Assembly (NCBI RefSeq): GCF_039614725.1
Contig: NZ_CP154859.1
Location: 868,001 to 932,000, forward strand
Direction of reading: 5' to 3'
DNA length: 64,000 nt
Origin: Thauera sp. JM12B12
GTDB lineage: Bacteria > Pseudomonadota > Gammaproteobacteria > Burkholderiales > Rhodocyclaceae
The notes under the pieces are model-generated. The model worked only from the letters and a program-made list of their open reading frames with translations, did not search any database and was not told where the DNA came from. This document shows, one piece after another, positions 49,488 through 59,041 of this stretch; the stretch's first letter is position 1, and each line of letters begins with the position of its first letter. Position numbers and translations under genes: made by a program.

Positions 49488-51961
49488 GATGTGCTCTCCT
49501 TCACGATTCTGCCTTCCACCATCAGTTGCAGCGGCACGCCGGCGGGGCGGGCGCGCTCGATCAGGTTCCAGACGCGCTCGGCGAGCGCGGGGTCGGCGGC
49601 GGCGCCGGGGTCGGGCTGGCACAGGCGGATGCGAATGCCGGCGGCCGGCGGCAGGCGGCGCAGCGCCCACAGCCGCGCCGACGGCGGGTAGCTGAAGGCG
49701 GCGTGGCCGAACTGGCCTTCGCCGTCGGGGTCGCTGGCGAATACCGGGTCGGTGCGGAAATGGCCGGGCACCGCCGCGCGCCGGGCCGGCGCCGGGAACA
49801 GCTGGCCCTCCTTCGACCACCAGTCGCCGCCGGCGGCGGGCGGGGTGGGCGTTGGGTCGGTGAGCTGCAGGTAGCGCCAGCGCTCGTCGCTGCGGCCGCT
49901 GGGCGGCGGCAGCCAGGGCGCGACGCCGTCGACGATGCGCAGCTCGTCGGGCTTGATGCGCAGGCGCAGGGCGTCGGCGGCGAGATCCGCACTGGCGGTG
50001 AACAGCTGGCTGGCGGCGTCCCAGCTGCCGAGTTCGGCGCGCACGGTGGGCGCGAACAGCAGCGCGCCGAGCGCGGGCTCGCTGCCGAGGCGGTCGGCCA
50101 GGCCGGCGTCGCCGAAGCGGCGCTCGCGGCTTCGCCAGCGCAGCCAGCGTGACTGGGCGCGGTCGTACTGCCAGTGGCCGCGCGGCTCGGCGCTGAAATC
50201 CGTCGGGTAGGCGGTGTCGGCGCGGCCCTCGGCGATCCAGGCGCCGGCGTCGAAGTCGTGGCGGGCGAGGTCGCGGCCGTCGAAGCGGAACAGGCCGTTG
50301 TCGGCGCCGATCCACAGCAGGCCGCGCTCATCCACGGTGAGCGCGTGCACCGCGCCGATCAGCTCGGGGAAGGCCTCCAGCCGGGTGCCTTCGCCGTCGG
50401 CCACGTGCCAGCGCGCCAGCCCGGCCGGGCCGCCCAGCCACAGGCTGCCGTCGGCGGTGGCGGCGAGCGTGGCGAGCGGCGGCAGCGGGCTCGTCATGCT
50501 TGCGTCGGGCGTCGCCTCCGGCTGCCAGTCGGGCAGGTGCTCGGAGACGGCCGCGCCCTGGTAGCGCCAGTAGCGGCCCGCGCGCCACTCGAAGAGGGCA
50601 TTGGCGGTGGCGATCAGATCGCGGCGCACCGCGCCGCTGGCCGGATCGTGCTCGCAGAGGCAGGCATGGAGGTCGAGCCCGGCGTGGCGGCGCGCGGCGA
50701 GGCTGCCGTCGGCGGCGATCACGCTGAGGCCGTCGGCGCCGGCCGCGATCACACCGCCGGCGTGCGCGGCGAGCGCGCGCACCGCGCCGCTGAAACCGGT
50801 CACCGCCTGCCAGCGCAGGCCGCCCGAGCTCGGCCACAGCGCGCAGCGGAACAGGCCCGCGTCGGTGCCGAGCCAGGCCGCCTCGCCGCTGCAGCACAGC
50901 GCATGGAAGGGGCCGGCGGGGGCGCCGGTCTCCACCGGCGCGAAGACGCTGCCGTTGAAGCGCTGCACGCGCCAGGTCTGCAGCGTGCGCTGGATCGCCC
51001 ACAGGCTGCCATCCACCGCACCCGTCAGCGCCACGATGCGGCCGGCAGGCAGGCTGGCGGCCTCGCTCCACGGACCGTTGGCCGAGGGGTCGCGGGTGGC
51101 GTTGGCGGCGGTCTCAAGCGGGCTGGCGAGAAGCTTGCCGTCGCGCACCAGCCAGACGCGGCGGCTGGGGGTGAGGCGCAGCGCCTGGTCGGCGGCCAGG
51201 GTGCCGGTCCACGCCACCCCGATGCCGACCGGGGTGGCGCCCGGGGTGTAGCGCTCGACCATCGGCGCCGCGGTGGCGGCGATGATCCCCTCCGGCGCGG
51301 CGCCGACGATCACGAAGCCGGCGGTGTCGGCGCTGTCGATCTTCCAGCGCGCCAGCGGGGCGACGTGATCGCCCTGTTGCACGCTCGGCGGCGCGGTCAG
51401 GGCCTGGGCGGCGCCGCGCAGCGCCACCGGCTCTTCGATCGAGAAGCGGCTGCGCTGGCGCGTGAGCGGCGCGCTCATGTCCTCGGGCAGGGCGGCATCG
51501 ACCAGGCGGCGCAGGGCGTCGGGCGTGCACAGGCCGAGCCGCCAGGCATCGACGACGTCGGCCAGGCGCTGGCGGTATTCCTCGACGTTCTCGCGCAGGC
51601 TGGCGGGTTCGCGCCAGGGCGGCAGGTCGAGCAGGGCGCCCAGCCGCGCCAGGTCGCGGATCCACGGATAGCGCTGCAGCTCGGCGCGGTCGGCGCCGGC
51701 GCGCACGTTGGCCGGGCCGAGGCCGCGCTCGCGGCGGTGGGCCTGGTAGTGGCGGGCCCACAGCGCGGCGTCGGCGGTGTCGGCCCAGTGCGCGCGCAGC
51801 ACGTGCTGCAGCTCGGCGGCGGCCTCGCCCTGGGCGGCGCCGACCGCGGCCAGCCAGTCGGCGAGCAGCGTCCGGTCGTCCGGCTGCGGCCGCCACAGCG
51901 AGGGCAGCAGTGCGGTCAGGCGCTCGATCTGGCTGGCGAAGGCGGGGTCGCGCGTGCTCAT
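49484..51961 (-). CDS. Tail protein I-like protein fused to a beta-propeller
   Basis: An 825-residue protein. Residues 1-160 resemble phage tail protein I/baseplate wedge proteins (LPSLWRPQPDDRTLLADWLAA; helical RQRLADVVDAWRLGLCT). From about 260 to 640 there are repeated blades of the two-component-regulator propeller type, each ending in a W-I/L-G-(A/T)-x-x-G-L-(F/A)-R motif (AWLGTDAGLFRCA, LWLGGPAGLARWH, LWIGADNGLFRFD). The last 180 residues are a separate beta-rich region. The ATG at 51961 starts next to the gpJ-like stop. The propeller may bind a target or partner, which would make this an unusual receptor-like baseplate component. Confidence 0.7.
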   Translation of the reverse strand: MSTRDPAFASQIERLTALLPSLWRPQPDDRTLLADWLAAVGAAQGEAAAELQHVLRAHWADTADAALWARHYQAHRRERGLGPANVRAGADRAELQRYPWIRDLARLGALLDLPPWREPASLRENVEEYRQRLADVVDAWRLGLCTPDALRRLVDAALPEDMSAPLTRQRSRFSIEEPVALRGAAQALTAPPSVQQGDHVAPLARWKIDSADTAGFVIVGAAPEGIIAATAAPMVERYTPGATPVGIGVAWTGTLAADQALRLTPSRRVWLVRDGKLLASPLETAANATRDPSANGPWSEAASLPAGRIVALTGAVDGSLWAIQRTLQTWRVQRFNGSVFAPVETGAPAGPFHALCCSGEAAWLGTDAGLFRCALWPSSGGLRWQAVTGFSGAVRALAAHAGGVIAAGADGLSVIAADGSLAARRHAGLDLHACLCEHDPASGAVRRDLIATANALFEWRAGRYWRYQGAAVSEHLPDWQPEATPDASMTSPLPPLATLAATADGSLWLGGPAGLARWHVADGEGTRLEAFPELIGAVHALTVDERGLLWIGADNGLFRFDGRDLARHDFDAGAWIAEGRADTAYPTDFSAEPRGHWQYDRAQSRWLRWRSRERRFGDAGLADRLGSEPALGALLFAPTVRAELGSWDAASQLFTASADLAADALRLRIKPDELRIVDGVAPWLPPPSGRSDERWRYLQLTDPTPTPPAAGGDWWSKEGQLFPAPARRAAVPGHFRTDPVFASDPDGEGQFGHAAFSYPPSARLWALRRLPPAAGIRIRLCQPDPGAAADPALAERVWNLIERARPAGVPLQLMVEGRIVKESTS

Positions 51962-51963
51962 GA

Positions 51964-53712
51964 TCAGGCCGCCTTCGGCTTCACTTCGACGCTCACGCCG
52001 GCGAGCGACAGGCGTTCGCCGGTGGCGAGCGCGAAGGCCGGCGCGGCCGCGCTCTCCAGTACCTGGCTGAGCGCGCTCGGCCGCGTGAACACCCACTGCA
52101 CGGTGTATTCGCCGACTTCGCCGGCGCTGGCGCCGGCCGCGCCGCCGAGCTGGGCCTCGAAGCTTGCGCTGGTCCAGCCGGCGTGCGGCAGCGGCAGCAG
52201 GCGGGTGAGCCGGCCCCAGCCGAGCACGCGCTTGGCGTCGTCGGCCGCCAGGCCCTGCTCGGCGAGCAGGTTGAGGCTGGCGATCGCGGCCTCCACCGCG
52301 GCGGCGAGCTTGGCCTGGTCCGGGATGGGCTGGCCGCGCGGATAGCGCACCGCCAGCGTGAGGCCGGTGGCGAGCGCCGGGTCGACGATGCGCAGCTCGG
52401 CGAGCTCGGCGGTCTTGCCGCCCAGGGTCAGCAGGCCGCCCGCCACGTCGAGGACGTCGGCGCCGTCCGCGGTGGCCGCCTTGATGCGCACGTCCTCAAC
52501 GCCCTCGACGCCGATCGCCAGGCCGGCGAGCCGGCTCAGGCTGCCGTCGGCCGCCAGCGGCAGGCGGGCGAAGTAGTCGGCGTAGCGGCTGCGGATCTCG
52601 TCCTGCAGTGCGCGCAGCCGGGTCTCGGGCAGACCGGTGGCGGATACCAGTTGCAGGTCGAGGGCGATCTGCAGCGGCGGCTCGCCGGTGAGGACGTCCA
52701 CCTTCACGCCGGCCGGCCGCACCTGATCCACCGCCTTCTTCAGGCGCGCGAACTGGTCGGGCCCGGGTACGCCCTGCAGCGTGATGCGTACCAGGCCGGG
52801 CGCGGGCTCCTCGAGTTCGGCGCGCAGGCCTTCGGCGGCGATCGCGGCCTCGATCGCGCTGCGCGTGCCGCGCGCCGAGCCGGCGAGGAAGCGGCGGGCG
52901 CGGCTGCGCAGCTCGTCGTCGTTCTCGTCGCGGTCCAGGCGCGTGGTGGCGGCGGGGTTGGTGACCGCCTCGATGCCGGCGATCGGCCGCACCATCAGCA
53001 CCAGGCTGTCGGGCGGCAGGCCGTCGTTGTCGGCGACCAGGTCGCGGGCGGCGACCTTGGCCGCGGGCTGGCCGTCGACCAGGGTGAGATCGCTGGTGGT
53101 CTCGTATTCGATCGCGCCGTCGGCGGTGGCCACGCGCGTGCCGGCGGGGATGGTGATCTCGCCGGCGGTGTTGCGCGCGCGGGTGAAGCGCAGCTCGCCG
53201 CTGTTGCGTCCGGCGCGCACGCGGCGGATGCCGAGCAGGCCGACGACATGGTCGAGCGCGCCGCCGCTGGCGGTGTCGAGGAAGCCGGCGCGATACACCG
53301 TCTCCATCTGCGCATACAGGCCAGCGGTCTCGAGCGCCACCGCCTCCATCAGCGTGCGCACCACCGAGCCGGGGTAGAGGTCATTGACCCGCATCTCGCG
53401 CTGGCGTGGCAGGTAATGGATCTCGAAGGCGGTGCCGTCGTCGGGGCGGGCGCCGCCGGCCTTCCATTCGAGCTCTGCACCGTCGGCCGACAGCACGTAG
53501 TCGGCATCGGGCGCGAAGCGGAAGGTCTCGCCGTTGCGCGCCCCCCACACCGCGGTGATGCGGTCCACCGGCGGGCGCTCGAGCGCGTGGCGGTAGGGCT
53601 CGCGCGTGGCCTTGGCCGGCGGGTAGGGGTGGGCCTCGCCGCTTACCCCGCCCAACAGGCGGTTGAGCAGGCTTTCGGCGACTTCGGGATAGGTTTTGCG
53701 GCGGAAAGACAT
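51964..53712 (-). CDS. Baseplate J-like protein
   Basis: A 582-residue protein with the baseplate J (gpJ) core in its central part: EYETTSDLTLVDGQPAAKVAA and DLVADNDGLPPDSLVLM, then ENDDELRSRARRFLAGSARGTRSAIEAAI, the segment typical of the family. gpJ forms the wedge of contractile-tail baseplates. The N-terminal 110 residues are an extra domain. The ATG at 53712 has GAGG upstream. It follows the gp25-like gene by seven bases, in the usual W-J order of contractile tails. Confidence 0.85.
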   Translation of the reverse strand: MSFRRKTYPEVAESLLNRLLGGVSGEAHPYPPAKATREPYRHALERPPVDRITAVWGARNGETFRFAPDADYVLSADGAELEWKAGGARPDDGTAFEIHYLPRQREMRVNDLYPGSVVRTLMEAVALETAGLYAQMETVYRAGFLDTASGGALDHVVGLLGIRRVRAGRNSGELRFTRARNTAGEITIPAGTRVATADGAIEYETTSDLTLVDGQPAAKVAARDLVADNDGLPPDSLVLMVRPIAGIEAVTNPAATTRLDRDENDDELRSRARRFLAGSARGTRSAIEAAIAAEGLRAELEEPAPGLVRITLQGVPGPDQFARLKKAVDQVRPAGVKVDVLTGEPPLQIALDLQLVSATGLPETRLRALQDEIRSRYADYFARLPLAADGSLSRLAGLAIGVEGVEDVRIKAATADGADVLDVAGGLLTLGGKTAELAELRIVDPALATGLTLAVRYPRGQPIPDQAKLAAAVEAAIASLNLLAEQGLAADDAKRVLGWGRLTRLLPLPHAGWTSASFEAQLGGAAGASAGEVGEYTVQWVFTRPSALSQVLESAAAPAFALATGERLSLAGVSVEVKPKAA

Positions 53713-53719
53713 GGCGTCC

Positions 53720-54193
53720 TCACACGGCAAGTTCGATGGAGAAGGGGCCGATCGTCACCAGCTCGGTGGCGGCGACCGGCTTCACCCGCAGCAGCACGTC
53801 GACCGTGGAGCGGGTGCCGGGCGAGGGTTCGACGCGCAGCTCGGCCACCTTGTCGATGCGCGGCTCGGCCTTGAGCGCCTCGAGGATGAAGAGCCGCAGC
53901 AGGTTGCGGCGCGGACCGTCGTTCTCGCGCCCGATGAGTTCATGCACGCGCGAGCCGTAGTCCGGGTGGCCGAGCGCGGCCAGTTCGCCGCGCGGCGTGA
54001 GCAGGCGCAGGATCACCGCCTGGGCGAGGTTCTCCAGGCCGTCGCGCGGCACGAAGTCCCACGCTGCGCGCGGCTGCTTTGCCGTCTCGGTGAGCCGATA
54101 CACCGGGCGCAGCTCGCGATGCACCGCGTGGATGGCGAGGTCGCACAGCAGGTGGGCGGTCGAGGGCGGGCGGAAGCTGGGCATGTGGTTCAT
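53720..54193 (-). CDS. GpW/gp25 baseplate wedge protein
   Basis: A 157-residue protein of the gp25/GpW family: NLAQAVILRLLTPRGELAALG (the wedge-forming helix followed by the turn) and DYGSRVHELIGRENDG, ending with beta strands VDVLLRVKPVAATELVTIG. The family sits in the wedge ring around the spike. The N-terminal extension of about 45 residues is unusual. The ATG at 54193 overlaps the PAAR stop by four bases, and ten bases in there is a second possible start (M4). Confidence 0.85.
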   Translation of the reverse strand: MNHMPSFRPPSTAHLLCDLAIHAVHRELRPVYRLTETAKQPRAAWDFVPRDGLENLAQAVILRLLTPRGELAALGHPDYGSRVHELIGRENDGPRRNLLRLFILEALKAEPRIDKVAELRVEPSPGTRSTVDVLLRVKPVAATELVTIGPFSIELAV

Positions 54194-54582
54194 CCGATCA
54201 GCACGGTGCCGCTGGCGATCACGGTGCCGGCGGGCAGGTCGGCGGGGTCGTTGCAGGTCTGCGCCATGTCGCCCATGCGCGCGGCGGCCTTGCCGTTGAT
54301 CTGCACCGTGGCGGAGCCGGCGAGGATGGTGGCGCTGTTCGACGGCGATTTCTGGAACGGCCCGGCGGTGGGGATGTGGCTGGGCGTGTTGGTGGCGGTC
54401 GAATCCTTGGTGGCGGCGGCCTTGCCCTCGATCTGCACGTCGGACGACAGCCCGCCGTCGATGGTGCCGACGAAGGGGCTGGGCAGCGGGGTCGGGATCG
54501 GGCCGCCGGGGCTGGGCACCATCTGGATGTGGATGTCGGTGGCGAGGATGCGGTCGCCTTCTTTTGCGGCAGGCAGGCTCAT
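54190..54582 (-). CDS. PAAR-domain spike tip protein
   Basis: A 130-residue PAAR-type protein: GDRILATDIHIQMVPSPGGPIPTPLPSPF, KAAATKDSTATNT and VQINGKAAARMGDMAQTCND, ending in GTVIASGTVLIG. The long first segment with PGGP is typical of spike tips that sharpen contractile devices; histidines and a cysteine at DIHIQ and TCND may bind the tip metal ion. The gene order gpV-PAAR-gp25 matches contractile injection systems. No effector domain is fused. Confidence 0.85.
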   Translation of the reverse strand: MSLPAAKEGDRILATDIHIQMVPSPGGPIPTPLPSPFVGTIDGGLSSDVQIEGKAAATKDSTATNTPSHIPTAGPFQKSPSNSATILAGSATVQINGKAAARMGDMAQTCNDPADLPAGTVIASGTVLIG

Positions 54583-54603
54583 GGTCGCGTGTCCTCGCTG
54601 GCC

Positions 54604-55242
54604 CTAGTTGATCTTGACCATCGCGCCCTTGAGCACGAGGTTGCCGCTGGCTTCGACAGTGGCGTCGCCGTCGGCCTTCAATGTGAGCTTGCCGGCGGCC
54701 TTGAGGTCGAGGTCGCCGGGCGCCTCGATCTTGATCGCACCGCCGCCGTCGATGGTGACCGTGGCGTCGGCCACCTTGAGCGTCATCACCGGGTCGTCGT
54801 CCTGCACCTCCATCCTGAAGCGGTCGCCCTTGAGGCTGACGGTGAAGCCGATCGGCGAGGACTGGCGGATCTCCACGCGCACGCCGCTGTCCTTGGCGTC
54901 GGCACCGGACGGAAGCTGCAGCACCCAGTCGTTCTCGACGTTCTCGGGCGGGGTGTCGGACTCGTTGTAGAGCGTGCCGGCGACCACCGGGCGGTCGAGC
55001 GCGCCGCCGATGAACTGCACCAGCACCAGGTCGCCGACCTCGGGCAGGCTGGCGAAGCCCTTGCGCGGGGTGAGGACCGGCACGTGGCGCAGCACGAGTT
55101 CGGTGCTGCGCAGCACGACGTCGGCGCTGTAAGGGCCGGGGTCCGACGGATACACCGCCTGCACACTGCCGATCTCGGCGAAGCGGTGGCTGGCGAGCTC
55201 GCGCCGGATCAGCTGGCGCAGGGTGTCGTACAGCTCGCTCAT
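54604..55242 (-). CDS. Baseplate assembly protein V (spike)
   Basis: A 212-residue protein with an OB-fold-like N-terminus (IGSVQAVYPSDPGPYSADVV; LTPRKGFASLPEVGDLVLVQFIGG) followed by a beta-helix tail of repeated short strands (VTIDGGGAIKIEAPGDLDLKAAG...). It is the gpV/gp5 spike needle, made as a separate protein from gpD here. The helix is expected to be capped by the PAAR protein encoded next. The ATG at 55242 overlaps the gpD stop by four bases. Confidence 0.85.
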   Translation of the reverse strand: MSELYDTLRQLIRRELASHRFAEIGSVQAVYPSDPGPYSADVVLRSTELVLRHVPVLTPRKGFASLPEVGDLVLVQFIGGALDRPVVAGTLYNESDTPPENVENDWVLQLPSGADAKDSGVRVEIRQSSPIGFTVSLKGDRFRMEVQDDDPVMTLKVADATVTIDGGGAIKIEAPGDLDLKAAGKLTLKADGDATVEASGNLVLKGAMVKIN

Positions 55243-56300
55243 GCCGGCACTCCCGTGGCGCGCGTGATGAAGCCCTGGCCGGGGGCGAAGCGGTGCTCGA
55301 CCGCCACCGCCACCCAGTCGCCGTCGCCGCGCCCGCCCGGGCAGCCCTCGAGCGCGAACGGGCTGGCGATGTCGAGCGCCGGACAGCCGGGCACGGTGAT
55401 GTGCACCCGACCGGCGGGCTTGGCGCCCGCGCCGTTCAAGCCACCGAGCGCGCCGGCCAGGCCACCGGCGCCGCCGGGTGCCGCGCCGCCACCGCCCGGC
55501 GCCGCGCCGGAGGCGGGCTTCTCGCCTGCGCTCCATGCGCCTTCCTTGGCCTTGCCGGTGGGCAGGCCGGCAAAGGCGGTGATCGCCGGGTCGTGCAGCT
55601 CGGCCTGCAGGCCGAGCAGGTCGCGCCCCCAGCCCCAGGTCGCCACCGGCTGGCCGCGCGCGGCGCGCGCATTGAGCCGGCCTTCGGCGTCCATCCACGC
55701 CTGGACGCCCGCCGCCTGGCCGAGGCGCGCCATCCATTCCCACAGCGAGCCCTGGGCGTCGATGGCAAGGAAGGCGTACTTGGGCCCGGCGTCGATGTCG
55801 CCCGGAGTAAGGCTGGCTTCGCCCGCCCACAGCTTCATCAGGTCGGCGAAGCCCTGGTTCTCGTAGCCGGCGTTGCGGCGCACGCGGGTGAGCGGCGCGG
55901 CCGCGGCGCCGAGCACCAGCTCGAGCACGCCGCTGCTGCCGCCGATCAAGGTCACCGGGCCGGTGAATACCGCCGGCGGATCGTCGCCGGCGCCGAGTTG
56001 CAGCTTGAGCACGTCGCCCGCCGCCAGCGCCGGGAATTCGCTGCCGGGCAGAAAGCGCAGCCGGCACGCGGACAGCGCCGGTGCCGGCAGCAGGCGGACC
56101 TCCGCCGCGACCAGCGCGGCGGTGAGCGGGTCGGGCTGGGCAGGGCCGGTGAGCAGCGCAACGAGGTCGGCGCCGAAGCCGCCGGCCGAGGGCGCACCGC
56201 CGCCGCGCGACACCTTCGCGCGTGGCGGCGGCAGCGTGCCGGCAGCCGTCGAGCCGCCGAGTGCGCCACCGAGGCTGTCCATCAGCGCGTCGCCGATCAT
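55239..56300 (-). CDS. Phage late control D (hub) protein
   Basis: A 353-residue protein with the gpD/gp27 hub pattern: RLRFLPGSEFPALAAGDVLKL (beta barrel one), GAGYENQGFADLMKLW-like segment (NAGYENQGFADLMKLW), and a C-terminal GLGQAAGVQAWMDAEGRLNARA-type region (here RLGQAAGVQAWMDAEGRL). A glycine/alanine-rich insert (GAAPGGGGAAPGGAGGLAGAL) divides it. In contractile tails this ring joins the tube to the spike. Its start overlaps the stop of the M23 protein by four bases. Confidence 0.8.
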   Translation of the reverse strand: MIGDALMDSLGGALGGSTAAGTLPPPRAKVSRGGGAPSAGGFGADLVALLTGPAQPDPLTAALVAAEVRLLPAPALSACRLRFLPGSEFPALAAGDVLKLQLGAGDDPPAVFTGPVTLIGGSSGVLELVLGAAAAPLTRVRRNAGYENQGFADLMKLWAGEASLTPGDIDAGPKYAFLAIDAQGSLWEWMARLGQAAGVQAWMDAEGRLNARAARGQPVATWGWGRDLLGLQAELHDPAITAFAGLPTGKAKEGAWSAGEKPASGAAPGGGGAAPGGAGGLAGALGGLNGAGAKPAGRVHITVPGCPALDIASPFALEGCPGGRGDGDWVAVAVEHRFAPGQGFITRATGVPA

Positions 56301-59029
56301 GGCGGCAGCTCCGTGGTCCGGGTGTTGCGCGAGCGATACCAGCGCAGGTTCTTCAGCACGCCGTCGCCCGGGGCGTCGGCGAAGACGAAGGGCAGGGTGT
56401 AGTCGCTGAGATCGCCGTCGGTGACGAGCTGGGTGGCGCCCAGCGGCTCGGGGCTGGCCGGTGGCGCGGGGCCGCGCAGCACGTGCAGGTGCAGGTGGTT
56501 GTGGAAGCTCACCCCGGTGCTGCCGGCGCGCATGATCGGGTTGCCGCGCCGCACCCGGGTGCCGATGATCTGCTGCGGTGTCTTGCCGTACAGCGCCTGC
56601 CACAGCGCGCGCACGCCCTCGGTGGCGCCGTGGCCATAGACGGCGTAGGTCGTCACCGCGGTGCCGCCCTGGTCGCGGTCCTGGGCGTCGATGCGGCTGT
56701 CGTGGCGGATGGCGATGAAGTTCCAGCCCGGGTTGTCGTTGCGCCAGCTCGCGCCCATGACGCCGTCCGAGGCGGTGCGCGCGGTCGCCTCCTGGGTCGT
56801 GTTCGGGTTGATGTTGTCCGGGATCCAGTCGAAGAAATCGACCACCGTGCCGTCGCGGATGGCGAGGATCTCATCGCCGAAGTCGTGCGCGAAATCGTAG
56901 GCGTAGACCTGCGGAAAGCTGTTCCAGCGCGCATGGCTGAAGAAGCCGAGGTTGGCCTGGCCGACGTACATCGCACTGTCGGCGGCATAGGGCAGGTTGT
57001 AGGGCGAGCCGGCCTTGTCCGGGTAACCGATGAAGTCGCTGCGGGTGTCGGGGTAGGGCGTGTCGTCGGGATCGATGCGCGGGTTGTAGCGCCCGCCGTC
57101 GGTGCTGCCGTCGCGCTGGCTGTAGAACTCGATGATGAAGGTGAGCGTGCCGAACAGCGCGCCCAGGCCGACCTTCTCACCGAGCTGGACCGGGGTGTGG
57201 TTGCGCGCGATTGCCCACGCGATGAAGGTCCCGAGCATGTTGCCGAAGGCGTTGATCAGCGGCGCGCCGAGCAGCATCCACGGGAAGTAAAGCGGGCCGA
57301 AGGCGGCGGCGCCGTCGTTGTCGAAGGGCAGGCCGTAGTCGTCGCGCGGGATCAGCGCGCGGAAGCCGAAGCCGATGGCGAGGTTCACCAGCCCGATCAC
57401 CGGGTCGGCACGCTGCCAGTTGGCCGGGCGCAGGTCGTCGCCCACCGCCGGCGGGCCGTCGGGGCCGGTCTGGTTGATCAGCGTGAACAGCGACAGGAAG
57501 AAGTCGTTCACACCCTGGGTGGCGCCGCTGATGGTGTACGCCGACAGCGCGTCGCCGCCGATCAGCGTCAGCCATTGCAGGAAGCCGAGCCCGGCTGTGG
57601 TCTTGGTATGCACGCCTTCGAAGGAGCCACCGAGCACGGTCAGCATCGGCAGCAGCGACGAGAACAGCCAGCTCGAACCCACCCCCCAGCCGAGCGAGCG
57701 CACGATCAGCGAGGGCAGCGGGGCCTCGCCGGCGCCGCGCGCCACCGCGTCGGTCCAGTTCCACAGCCAGAGCGGGATGTTGCAGGCGTATTCGCGCTCA
57801 CCCATGCCCATCGCCACCGCATGCCAGAAGCCGGCGGCGCTCTTCTGCAGGATGGAGGTGGCGCGCGTCCAGTCCTCCAGGAAGCCGGGCGAGATGGCAC
57901 CGAAGCTGAAGTGCTCGCGGCTCGCTGGCCCGGCGAACTGCGGCGCCTGGTGCCAGGCGAAGGGCGCGTCGGCGCGGTGCAGCACGGCATCGTCCACGGT
58001 GGCGCGGCGCAGCACCAGGCATTTCTGGTCGGTGGTGAGCCAGACTTCATCGCCCGGGTAGCCAGGGGTGATGTTCTGCAGCAGACCGGTGCCGAAGCCG
58101 TTCTGGAAGCCCTGGCGGTGGCGTGCATACAGCCACGAGGCGTACCAGCAGTACTGGCCGTCCTGGCTGCGCGGCGGCACGCCGGTCGAGCGCGCACTGC
58201 GGCTGCGGGGGCCGCGCGCCGTGGCTGCCGGGCGCGCGGCCGGAATGGCCGCGCGCGGCAGCCCCCCTCGGGTCTGGACCGCGGCGGCGCGGGCGATCTC
58301 GGCGAGCACGCGCAGCACCGCCTCGATGCGCCCGAGCAGGCATTCGGCCTGGCCCGAGATCGCCGGTAGCGGGGTCTCGCGCAGCGCACGGATGAGGAGG
58401 CCGGCGAGGCGGTCGAGGTCGAGGTCGAGCGTGGGGAAGCGCGGATAGACGTCGCGCTCGAGCCGGCTGAGCAGGCAGGCGAAGGCCTCGCGCACCGCCT
58501 TCACCTGGGCGCTGGCGCCTTCGGGGTGGGTGCGCAGCTCGGCGCGCACCTCGCCGAGCAGCACCAGGAAGTCGGCGCGAAAGCCCGCCTGGGAGAGGCC
58601 GAGCGTGTCGGTAAGGATGCGCTGGGCGCGCTGCAGCGTGCTGCGGATCTGCGCGTCGGTGAGCAGGCCGGCGATCGGCGCCAGGCGCTCGAGGCCGTCG
58701 GCGAGGCGTTCGAGCAGTTCGGCGGTGGAGGCTGGTCCGGCGCTCGCAGGGGCGCCCGTTGCCAGGCTGGCGATGGGCTGGGTGACCGGCTCGATCAGGC
58801 CGCGCAGCTCGTTCAGCGCCTGCGGCAGGCGCGGGCCGAGGCGGGCGACGAGCGCATCGGCGAAGCGCTGGCCGGCGGCCTGGAAGGCCGGCAGCACGGC
58901 TTCGGCGGCGGCGGGGTCGAGGCAGAGCTGGTGGGCGATGGCGACGATCTCGTCGGCCATCTCGTCGCCCACGCCGCGCCCCTGCATGCGCGCGAGCATC
59001 TGTGGCTGGATCAGGAGGGAGCCGAGCAT
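56297..59029 (-). CDS. Large protein with membrane segments and M23 peptidase domain
   Basis: A 910-residue protein. Residues 1-270 are helical; the middle (about 400-660) contains five or six hydrophobic segments long enough to cross a membrane (SLGWGVGSSWLFSSLLPMLT, GALFGTLTFIIEF); the C-terminal part is an M23-type peptidase with all four zinc ligands in order: His in FFSHARWNSF, Asp in YAYDFAHDFGD, His in YGHGA, and HNHLHLHV near residue 845. No signal peptide. Within a tail-like operon, between the tape-measure candidate and gpD, it could be a delivered lytic effector, an assembly lysin, or a particle-release factor. Length and membrane content are unlike phage lysins. Confidence 0.6.
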   Translation of the reverse strand: MLGSLLIQPQMLARMQGRGVGDEMADEIVAIAHQLCLDPAAAEAVLPAFQAAGQRFADALVARLGPRLPQALNELRGLIEPVTQPIASLATGAPASAGPASTAELLERLADGLERLAPIAGLLTDAQIRSTLQRAQRILTDTLGLSQAGFRADFLVLLGEVRAELRTHPEGASAQVKAVREAFACLLSRLERDVYPRFPTLDLDLDRLAGLLIRALRETPLPAISGQAECLLGRIEAVLRVLAEIARAAAVQTRGGLPRAAIPAARPAATARGPRSRSARSTGVPPRSQDGQYCWYASWLYARHRQGFQNGFGTGLLQNITPGYPGDEVWLTTDQKCLVLRRATVDDAVLHRADAPFAWHQAPQFAGPASREHFSFGAISPGFLEDWTRATSILQKSAAGFWHAVAMGMGEREYACNIPLWLWNWTDAVARGAGEAPLPSLIVRSLGWGVGSSWLFSSLLPMLTVLGGSFEGVHTKTTAGLGFLQWLTLIGGDALSAYTISGATQGVNDFFLSLFTLINQTGPDGPPAVGDDLRPANWQRADPVIGLVNLAIGFGFRALIPRDDYGLPFDNDGAAAFGPLYFPWMLLGAPLINAFGNMLGTFIAWAIARNHTPVQLGEKVGLGALFGTLTFIIEFYSQRDGSTDGGRYNPRIDPDDTPYPDTRSDFIGYPDKAGSPYNLPYAADSAMYVGQANLGFFSHARWNSFPQVYAYDFAHDFGDEILAIRDGTVVDFFDWIPDNINPNTTQEATARTASDGVMGASWRNDNPGWNFIAIRHDSRIDAQDRDQGGTAVTTYAVYGHGATEGVRALWQALYGKTPQQIIGTRVRRGNPIMRAGSTGVSFHNHLHLHVLRGPAPPASPEPLGATQLVTDGDLSDYTLPFVFADAPGDGVLKNLRWYRSRNTRTTELPP

Positions 59030-59041
59030 GATCCTGTTCTC

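Noticed and set aside
56297..59029. Apparent loss of the first zinc ligand in the M23 domain
   Set aside because: In this subfamily the first histidine lies further upstream of the YxxDF motif; FFSHARWNSF supplies it, so the site looks complete.
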